Shown here one piece after another: positions 1-6,310 of a DNA stretch of 14,603 nucleotides. Origin of the DNA: Gyrodactylus bullatarudis (taxonomy: Eukaryota; Platyhelminthes; Monogenea; Gyrodactylidea; Gyrodactylidae); assembly GCA_012064415.1 (NCBI GenBank), contig SSNU01000050.1:506217-520819 (forward strand), written 5' to 3'. The notes beneath the pieces are model-generated. The model did not search any database. It was given only the letters and a program-made list of their open reading frames with translations, and was not told where the DNA came from. The position numbers were made by a program, and so were the translations under genes. Numbering within the stretch: the first letter of the stretch is position 1; every line of letters begins with the position of its first letter.

Positions 1-115
1 ATATTTGGAACAAAATAACAATTAGAAAAACACTATTTTAGACATAATAAGGGCATATAAAGGCTTTTAGAGCAATGCTCCTACGAAAAATGTTGGCTTC
101 CCTCATTTTACAATT

Positions 116-143
116 GTATAAAATGCCAAATTCAAGATCAGTC
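116..143 (+). promoter_or_regulatory. Core promoter of the lectin gene (TATA box and initiator)
   Basis: A TATAAAA box lies at 117-123 and a TCAGTC initiator, matching the arthropod TCAGT-type consensus, at 138-143. Taking the A at 140 as the start puts the TATA box about 23-24 bp upstream, slightly close but plausible, and leaves a 20-nt leader before the ATG at 161. A second TATAAAG at 56-62 would instead start transcription near 85-90 and would place the upstream ATG at 123 in the leader, so the proximal pair fits better. The motifs are seen; their use is inferred. Confidence 0.55.
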
Positions 144-160
144 AACTACTCAAAACAAGA

Positions 161-617
161 ATGAAATTCACAATTATTGCTCTCCTTGGTGCTTATTTCA
201 GTGCTGTTAATGCCTATACGCTGACACCATCTCTAAACTGGGAAGATGCCAATGATTGGTGTATTACTAATGGCCATCATCATCTCTACGTTCCTAAGCA
301 GGACACTTTGGTGAGTTGAATATCAATTGATTGGTTGTTGCCTTCAGGCCAGGGCTGTTGAAGCTTGTAGAGGCGACAACTGCTGGATCGGTGTCCACAG
401 AGACAGAAGCCATAATGAAAACTTCTCTGCTGTTGATTATAGCGAGTTCTACATGTGAGTTAGATTCAAAATCATCCATCATTTTAGTGTTTGGTATGGA
501 GCTCAGCCAAATGGAGCAGGAGCTAAAGTTCAAGATTGTGTCAGCTTGAATAAAAGATCCTCCCAAATGAATGACAGCAACTGTGAAATCAAGAAATTCG
601 GTATCTGTCAGAATTAA
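161..617 (+). CDS. Small secreted C-type lectin-like protein (three exons)
   Basis: The exons are 161-310, 348-454 and 488-617, joined by GT-AG introns of 37 and 33 nt (GTGAGT donors, TTCAG and TTTAG acceptors). The joined frame is 129 codons with no internal stop. Residues 1-18 form a signal peptide (hydrophobic core, then a likely cut after VNA). The rest is one C-type lectin fold of about 110 residues: WEDA at 27-30, C34, C57, C62, WIG at 63-65, W88, QPN at 92-94, DC at 102-103, ND at 114-115, C118 and IC at 125-126. In this family QPN and ND sit where calcium and sugar ligands lie (EPN for mannose, QPD for galactose; QPN is a mixed form). The usual tryptophan of the WND motif is methionine here (M113), so sugar binding is uncertain. 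Single-domain secreted lectins of this size serve in arthropod immunity, mucus or venom-like secretions; the role here is inferred. A broken partial copy lies 2 kb downstream. Without splicing the frame stops at 315. Confidence 0.85.
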
Positions 618-619
618 AC

Positions 620-625
620 AATAAA
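620..625 (+). promoter_or_regulatory. Polyadenylation signal AATAAA of the lectin gene
   Basis: A canonical AATAAA begins 3 nt after the TAA stop at 615-617. Cleavage would be expected about 10-30 nt further on, near 635-655, giving a very short 3' UTR. This placement supports 617 as the true end of the gene. Confidence 0.7.
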
Positions 626-991
626 TACATTTCATTCAAACTTTTTTTGAATTTATCAAGACCTCATTTGAGGTTTTAATCCCCTTCGAGCTCAAAGAAA
701 ATATTTTCAACTGAAAAATCTTTCTTCTAAATATATATTTAGGATATTAATTTACTATATGTGTTCTCTAATCGCAGATCAAGATTTCAAAACTCTAAGC
801 TGGTGGAGTTTCAATCAAATTTTCTACTGAGTTATGAAAAAGGGGATTTATGTATTTAATATCTGATTCATACTAAAACCCCTGTTCATAAGATACCCTA
901 AAAACCTTTTGCAATGTGTTTTAAGAAAAGCCTTTTATAGAAAAATGTTTCAATAAACCTTCTGCTAATTCTATTTTTGAATCTTTCATGA
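626..991. other. AT-rich 3' flank, no gene seen
   Basis: This stretch follows the lectin gene and has no coding frame, repeat pair or RNA gene that I recognise. It contains only weak partial palindromes, such as around 788-820, which I do not regard as significant. Confidence 0.5.
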
Positions 992-1738
992 TTTTTGTCA
1001 AATTTTAATCCTAATAATGATTATATTGCCTCTAAAATTTAACAACTATTTAATTGCCGAAAAAATTTTGAAATTCCTTATATGTCATAACTAGGACGGT
1101 CAAAATGCTATTTTTGCTAATTTTGATATGATGCTAGAATTTTAATGAGATTTATGAAATAAACATCCTCGAGCATCAAGGATATTTCCTCACGAAAATA
1201 ATTTTGCTATTTTTCTGCTATTCAAAATTGAATGCTATTTTTCTACTAATTGATTGATTTTTTTTGCTATTTCTCCTGGCTAAGCCCTTGTTAGATAAAT
1301 GGTAACATGAGAAATTGTTATTTACTATCTCTTCATTTGAATTAAGCTGTTTTTAAAGCGTCTCAATCTTCTAATAAGACCTGTTCTGAAGGTTTTTGAT
1401 TGGTCGAAGAAAAATTTAAGCTTGAGATGTTATTTGAACCCCATTCATTCCATAATTGAATGTCTGATCACAAGTTGGGACGCAATGTTCAGTCTTACCC
1501 AAACGAAAAAATATTTTTTAATATAATTTACTCACAAGTAGTATGTAACATATTTTCTATATATTTTTAATATTTTGCCATTTTTTTCTGAAAAAATGCT
1601 ATTTTGTGACTGCCCTAGTCATAAACAACAACTACATACCCCTTAGCTCTGAGCCATCAATAGAAAAATTTATTTTCGATATTAAAAGAGACGTTGACAA
1701 AATTAGTGAGCAAGTTCCCGAAATAAGAATAATAGGAG
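992..1738 (+). pseudogene. LINE endonuclease-like fragment, split by a hAT-like insertion
   Basis: The clearest part is 1618-1734. Read from GTC at 1618 it gives about 39 codons without a stop, containing NNNYIPLSSEPSIEKFI and then EIRIIGG. This resembles the endonuclease/exonuclease/phosphatase domain of non-LTR retrotransposons, where a NVYIPP stretch is followed by about 25 residues and then the GGDFN active-site motif. Here the sequence runs GGEN, so the catalytic Asp is lost. The part left of the insertion, about 992-1083, reads NDYIASKI, a stop, then NFEIPY, which fits the region upstream in such domains but is weak and one frame off. The homology rests on motif recognition by eye. The next LINE piece (1703-2205) is on the other strand. 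Confidence 0.5.
1092..1617. mobile_element. Non-autonomous hAT-like DNA transposon (MITE), 526 bp
   Basis: The ends are TAGGACGGTCA (1092-1102) and TGACTGCCCTA (1607-1617), imperfect inverted repeats matching at 9 of 11 positions. They are flanked by GTCATAAC (1084-1091) and GTCATAAA (1618-1625), an 8-bp target duplication with one difference. An 8-bp duplication and a TAGGG/CAGGG-like terminus are hallmarks of the hAT superfamily. The word TGCTATTT recurs near the left end (1106, 1205, 1233, 1265) and once near the right end (1597), like the subterminal transposase-binding repeats of hAT elements. There is no room for a transposase and no frame for one, so it was moved in trans. It sits inside the endonuclease-like LINE fragment and is therefore younger than it. 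Confidence 0.7.
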
Positions 1739-2205
1739 GTGAGAATGAGAATAGTCTGAAAAATTAATTCGATTCATAAAAATAGAAGAAGATTCAGAAA
1801 ATTTCTTAATGATAAAAGCAAATCTACGGACCCAAAGTGGATTTAGACCAGAGTCTATATTGGGATATAAAGAATGTAAAAAATTATACTGAATGTGTTC
1901 AATCATCAGAGATTGAGCATAATTCAGATTAGGTAATAAGGGGTCTAGATAATCAAATAATGGTAATATTAAAGCTTTGTGATATGAGGGTAGATATTTA
2001 ATAACATGAGTTTATTTTTAATATATGAGAATTTGAGTTTGTCGAACGCTTTCGAAATATCCAGGTAGTGGATAATGAGATAAGATTTGGCTTTTAAAAT
2101 TGGGATAGCATAGTTAAGACAGTCAAGCATGTTACTTGAGGTATTTTTACCTGGCAAGAAACCATAAAGTAATGTTCTATTTTGAAGAAAGTTATGATAA
2201 CAGTA
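1703..2205 (-). pseudogene. LINE reverse transcriptase fragment
   Basis: Read on the minus strand, the frame from 2205 down to 1969 is open. It begins with YGFLPGKNTSS and continues to YLDISKAFDKLK. These match the non-LTR reverse transcriptase blocks around the QYGF.xG.ST motif and the LDxSKAFD motif, which carries the first catalytic aspartate. The frame then stops at 1971-1969. A second minus frame (about 1945-1703) has LPNLNYAQSL and MIEHIQYNFLHSLYP, resembling the later block that usually reads RP.LEYAS.IW followed by IE.IQ..FL. The catalytic YADD block between them is missing, so the copy has an internal deletion of perhaps 150 residues plus a frameshift. It cannot encode an active enzyme. 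The family within LINEs (Jockey or RTE-like) is not resolved. The low end overlaps the endonuclease-like fragment read on the other strand. Confidence 0.7.
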
Positions 2206-2364
2206 TCATTAACCTTGAAACTGCAAAACTCAATGACAAACCTAAAGTATTTTGACTAAATCGGAATAAAACCAAATCCTTTTACACACCGCCGAATGAA
2301 ATGAAGATCACTGAACTTTATTGATTAAGTGAAAAATTTTCCCAAAGAGAGATTAAATTAATTA

Positions 2365-2451
2365 CTGGGTCGATGTCCACAGAGACAGAAGCCATAATGA
2401 AAACTTCTCTGCTGTTGACTAAAGCGAGTTCTTCATGTGAGTTAGATTCAA
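2365..2451 (+). pseudogene. Broken copy of lectin exon 2 with its intron donor
   Basis: These 87 bp match 383-469 of the lectin gene with 5 differences (about 94%) and no gap. The match covers the last 72 nt of exon 2 and 15 nt of intron 2, including the GTGAGT donor, so it arose by DNA duplication and not through spliced RNA. Relative to the gene, I64 becomes V, G65 becomes D, D80 is silent, Y81 becomes a TAA stop and Y85 becomes F. No counterpart of exon 1 or exon 3 is seen nearby. It could be the remnant of a second lectin gene from a tandem cluster or a small segment carried by rearrangement. Confidence 0.85.
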
Positions 2452-2876
2452 TATTTTTTTCAGGATCACTAAAGCTCGAAGTTATAAATGCAAAACAATT
2501 TAGAATTTTTGATGCACTTCTGCATGAAAAATTATTATTATTCCTTGGTAAATAAGTCCAATATTCAGTGGAAAGTGATTAGATTTATGAGGTTTTGCAC
2601 CTAATAATTCAATGGTAAAAAATAAAGTTTAATAATAACTTATTTTTAATAAGTCATGTGTCGCATAGTACTTGTATTTCAAATTTTATAATAGTTGCTA
2701 GACTTCAACAAAATTTTATCTGTTGTATTTGGGATCAAATTATTCTTCAAGTACAAAATATCTGTACATGTCTCTGCGATAAAATAAAACTATGGGAAAA
2801 TTCAAATATAAAAGTATTCAAACGCTCAAAAATATTTAATTCAATATGAGAGACATTCCAGTTTGAATGATGATTT
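2452..2876. other. AT-rich spacer, no gene seen
   Basis: It lies between the lectin fragment and the first inverted-repeat element. A plus-strand frame of 63 codons at 2658-2849 has no motif I recognise and is of a length expected by chance in such sequence. A CAG at 2461-2463 follows a T-run and resembles a splice acceptor, but what follows has no likeness to lectin exon 3. Confidence 0.45.
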
Positions 2877-3266
2877 AAATTGAAGTTAGTTGATATTAAG
2901 AACTAACTATTTTTACGAGAAACTCTATATTTATCTTAGTAATGACAAGAAAATTAAATGAGTCCAAATTTGTTGGAATAGAAAAAATTCAATTTTACCA
3001 AAATGAGGCTATTTTTTGAAATGCCCCGAATTTCCCCTTATTCAAAGATGATGATGATTCCGGATAATAAAAGTGATTGAATACTAAAATTTAGTATTAG
3101 AAATAGACAAAAATTTCAAATTTGCTAGTTTCAAGTCAAAGTCTAAGTTCTAAATTTTAGAAGTTAAAAAATTTTATTATGGGATTCAAAATAAATTTTA
3201 TTCCTGACTATCGTTTTTTTTGTCAAAATAGTTAATTCTCATCTTTATATCAACTAGCTTTAGTTA
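2877..3266. mobile_element. Decayed inverted-repeat element (MITE), copy 1
   Basis: Left arm about 2877-2965, starting AAATTGAAGTTAGTTGATAT; right arm about 3181-3266, ending CAACTAGCTTTAGTTA. The arms are recognisably inverted but carry several substitutions and indels. The right arm resembles the right arm of the element at 12943-13392 apart from an internal deletion, and the interior at 2981-3021 matches that element at 13088-13130, so both are one family. A 19-bp palindrome (3080-3098, AATACTAAA-A-TTTAGTATT) lies near the centre. No coding capacity is present. The exact ends are approximate. Confidence 0.6.
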
Positions 3267-4581
3267 AGAAGAAAGATAATTTCTCATCTTACTCGATCTT
3301 AATGAAGTTTTGATTAAACAACTACTCATTTCAAAGATAATAAGAGAGATAGCAAAATAATAAAATCAAAACTTTGTACTTTTATCTCACCCTGTTCAAC
3401 TTTCCCTTATAATTATAATTCAAAATGAGTGAGAGATGGAATCCCTCATGTTCTCAGGGAAAATTAATCTGTTTTTTATTTCTGCCGTTTTATCTTTGCC
3501 GTTCTCTCCTTGATGAATAATACAACTCTGTTCATAGAACACTATAGAATATTATAAGGTAGAGAAGAATTTCATTGATGGGATAATTTCTATGAAATGA
3601 GTGTTCTGATACAAATCGACTCATTCTAAATTTATTCATTCCTTCTTCTTCAATGTTCTGTACTATAAAACCACACATAAAAAACAATGACATTCTAGTA
3701 TGAGGGTAAAAGTTTTTTTATCTTCCTCACTTTCTCTCTTACTATTCAGGATTTTTATGATTTTCTCATTAAGCCCAACTAAGAAGAGAGAAATCATTCC
3801 CAACATTGAAAAATCTATTTTTCTCAATACATATTGATATTTGAATCTAACTTAATAAACAATATATCGGCCAAATTCAGAATCAGCTTTAAAATTCTCT
3901 ATTTCCATTATTATTATCTTGAGATTAGGATTAAAACTTTGCACCCCTATTTTAGATTTTATCCCAAATAATTTTTCCTAGTTATGACGTAGTTTCCTTA
4001 GACGTCCTACTGATTATAATTATAATTATTCTCCCCAATATAAAGGGAGGGGATCAAAGTCCATGTTTTGTCTAACCATCGTAAGCATCACAATCGTATC
4101 ATGTAGCTCACGAAACAAGATGAAAAAATATTTTCATCTGAAATTTGAGTAGCCTAGTAACTAAATTATATTCCAATAAAATGCAGAAATTTTAACCAAG
4201 TGTAATTTTGTTACAAACAAAAGAATACTGAAATATTCACCATTTACTCTTTTTATAGCAAAAAATAGAGGATTATAAACATGAGCTTTAATTGTGTCCT
4301 AACCATGAGTATATATTATCCATTTATTGGAATTCAAAGTCAGAAATACTAAATCGATATAGGGGATTAAATTTCAATAGGAAAACTCCTTCTAATTGTG
4401 CTAGAATCTTCAATGAATATTTGTAAAATTAGGTTTAATTGATTTGATATAATCAAGCTTTTCCCGACGTTTCGATATTGAGATAGTCAAGTACCATCTT
4501 CAGTGAATGAGACGCTTGTAATCTGAACACTATTGAAATTTATCTGGTATTCCTAAACCATTCAAAATTTAAACCTTAAAA

Positions 4582-4629
4582 CCAATCGGATTAACTGTTG
4601 AACAAATTAAAATAAGTTAATCTGATTGA
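4582..4629. repeat. Hairpin with 15-bp arms
   Basis: CCAATCGGATTAACT (4582-4596) and AGTTAATCTGATTGA (4615-4629) pair at 13 of 15 positions around an 18-nt loop. It lies in sequence with no other feature. It may be the core of a small foldback element or chance. Confidence 0.5.
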
Positions 4630-4973
4630 CCTAATCGAAGAAAAGATGACTCTAAGAATTTCGACGTCAGATTTCTAATTTTTCATCGGTGAAATTTCTT
4701 GAAGATGTTTTGATGGTGTTCTTGTACTTTGAAAACAACATTTGATTTTAATAATATGCAATTTTAACTATTTTAAAATTAGAATAATTTCAAAAAAGTT
4801 TCAAGATTACCTGGCAAAATCTTCATTCTTAAAAATATCATAGATTGACTTTAACATTTGCACAGTTGGCATTAAAAAGATAAAAATGACTTCCGTAAAG
4901 CGAATGAATTATCATCTGAAAATGACATAAATTTCCCAAATTTATCCAACATTATTATTTGATATTAGTACTT

Positions 4974-5005
4974 GTTTGGATATATAAGTACTAATTCTTT
5001 TTTTA
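4974..5005. repeat. Perfect 10-bp inverted repeat
   Basis: ATTAGTACTT (4974-4983) and AAGTACTAAT (4996-5005) are exact reverse complements around a 12-nt AT-rich loop. No role is evident. Confidence 0.5.
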
Positions 5006-5417
5006 TGGCCTTCCATCTATGTATGCTTAGAGAAAGATGAAATAGAAAATATATACTGCTTTCATGTCGTCTTTCCCTTTATCAAAATTTCTATTCTCAT
5101 GACTCAACAAGAGATTTGGTCAAAGTTTGTAGAAGCTACATTTCTTTTATGTTTACATTGAATACGCTTTTATTTTTATGTCCAAGTGTATTCTCATCTT
5201 TGAATGAAGAGTTTCAACATTCCATAGAAATTTCATCAAACAATGATTAAAATCAATGTTCTAAATTCACAGAATATTCTACAGCCAAGATAATTTACTG
5301 ATAGTTTATTTAGGTTTACGACCAGTTATTCCACCAAAATCCTCATAAATTTCCATCAGCCTATTAAAAAGTTTTAAGAATAAAATTCTTATTCGGATGA
5401 ATTTTTTTGGGTTAATT

Positions 5418-5504
5418 CCAAAAAACGCCCCAAGAAAATTTTTTTTCCAAAAATCAACCCAAAGGAAATATTTTTCCAAAAATAACCCCAATGAAAATTT
5501 CAAC
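5418..5504. repeat. Minisatellite, three 29-bp units
   Basis: Units start at 5418, 5447 and 5476, each opening CCAAAAA, followed by a C-rich core (CGCCCC, CAACCC, AACCCC) and then a GAAA-T-run. A related but inverted piece occurs at 6288-6310. The minus strand stays open across it, giving a repetitive Phe/Leu-rich peptide frame (5306-5503); that is a consequence of the repeat and not a gene. Confidence 0.65.
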
Positions 5505-5717
5505 GCTTCCTCAAATCAATTATTCTTATTTCAAAAGATCTCTACCAGATTTATTTTCAGATAAATTTTTCTATTCAAAGATTGAAAGTGAACTTTCTCC
5601 TTATATAGAACCTAAGATGGAAAAAAACTTACGCGAATCTTAAATTTTCGCTACCTCTAAAGAGGATTAATGATCTGTTTCTCAAAAAAGTGAAATAAGA
5701 AGATTTTTTCAATGTTC

Positions 5718-5738
5718 TTGAAGTTTTGAAAACTTCAA
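5718..5738. repeat. Perfect 21-bp palindrome
   Basis: TTGAAGTTTT and AAAACTTCAA flank a single G. Just upstream, TTCTTGAA at 5715-5722 gives a TTCnnGAA word like a heat-shock element half-array, but there is no adjacent gene, so a regulatory role is not supported. Confidence 0.5.
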
Positions 5739-5847
5739 TGGATATCCCTGTAAAAATCTGATTGCTGGGGCTAATAAGCTAGAAGTTTCCCTTGAAAAGT
5801 ATGTCCCAAATGAAGAAACAAATTTATCTCCTTGAAAGCAGCTTACT

Positions 5848-6218
5848 CGGAAAAAAATGGCTGCGCAACCGTTAGAGTTACGGCGAATTTTCAACTACCA
5901 ATCGCACGGACACGAGTTTACATCGATATATTTTATATTCCCGGTCATAAACTCGGCTCCGGCTGCGATGTACAAGTCTAACGCTCATTTTGATAAGGCT
6001 CGCGTTAGAACTGAGTGGAAACCTTATTACATCGGCTCCCACTGTGAGAATCTAGAGGAAAACGCTGTTCCCGTGTCAGGGATTCCATTTACGTGCCTCT
6101 GGGAGCGGTAAAAACTGTCTGCGCAACCGTTAGAGTTACGGCGAATTTTCAACTGTCAATCGCACGGACACGAGTTTACATCGATATATCTTCTACTCCC
6201 GGTCATGAACTCGGCTCC
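5848..6218. repeat. CpG-rich tandem repeat, 258-bp period, 1.4 copies
   Basis: The 113 bp at 5848-5960 recur at 6106-6218 with 9 differences and no gap, giving a 258-bp period and a truncated second unit. The block is rich in CG dinucleotides (GCGCAACCG, TACGGCG, TCGCACGGACACG) and clearly less AT-rich than anything around it. It contains an exact 8-bp inverted repeat, TCTAACGC (5977-5984) and GCGTTAGA (6002-6009). The plus strand is open from ATG 5857 to TAA 6109-6111 (84 codons), and the period is a multiple of three, so the second copy keeps that frame. In that frame the shared part has seven changed codons, all amino-acid-changing and mostly conservative, none silent, which gives no evidence of selection on a protein. 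The minus strand also reads a long frame broken by stops. I do not recognise the family; it may be a satellite, a transposon fragment or an insert of recent origin. Confidence 0.7.
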
Positions 6219-6310
6219 ATAAATAAAGTTAAATTAAATTCAGTGTTAAATAAAATTATTTTTAAGAAGTTTCTTTTGAAAATTTTTGGGGTGATTTTTG
6301 TAATTAACCC

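Larger units (their letters stand above)
3267..5408. other. Long AT-rich stretch without a supported gene
   Basis: I find no spliced or unspliced coding frame with a recognisable family and no RNA gene. What it holds is low-complexity TATAATTATAATT words (3409-3421 and 4014-4030), two hairpins listed separately (4582-4629 and 4974-5005) and minor inverted words such as AGAACACT/AGTGTTCT near 3536-3608. A gene with very short exons could be missed. Confidence 0.4.
5409..6310. repeat. Inverted-repeat pair bracketing the CpG-rich block
   Basis: The 23 bp at 5409-5431 (beginning GGGTTAATTCCAAAAAACG) and the reverse complement of 6288-6310 agree at 20 of 23 positions, and the likeness continues weakly outward into T-runs. 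Between them lie a 29-bp tandem repeat, a palindrome and the CpG-rich 258-bp repeat. The arrangement could mark the ends of one composite insertion of about 900 bp. I see no clear target-site duplication, so the limits are tentative. Confidence 0.4.

Noticed and set aside
331..549. 72-codon plus-strand open frame over the lectin gene
   Set aside because: It lies across both introns in another frame than the lectin exons and shows no motif; it is a shadow.
294..635. 113-codon minus-strand open frame opposite the lectin gene
   Set aside because: It is antisense to exons 2-3 and its openness follows from the coding composition of the lectin; no family motif.
2373..2555. 60-codon plus-strand frame over the lectin fragment
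   Set aside because: It is not in the lectin frame; it arises from the duplicated sequence and then random AT-rich DNA.
3262..3810. Similar words near 3264 and 3778 (AAGAAGARAG) and a shared 13-mer between 3801 and 7969
   Set aside because: Matches of this length are expected by chance in 14.6 kb of AT-rich DNA.
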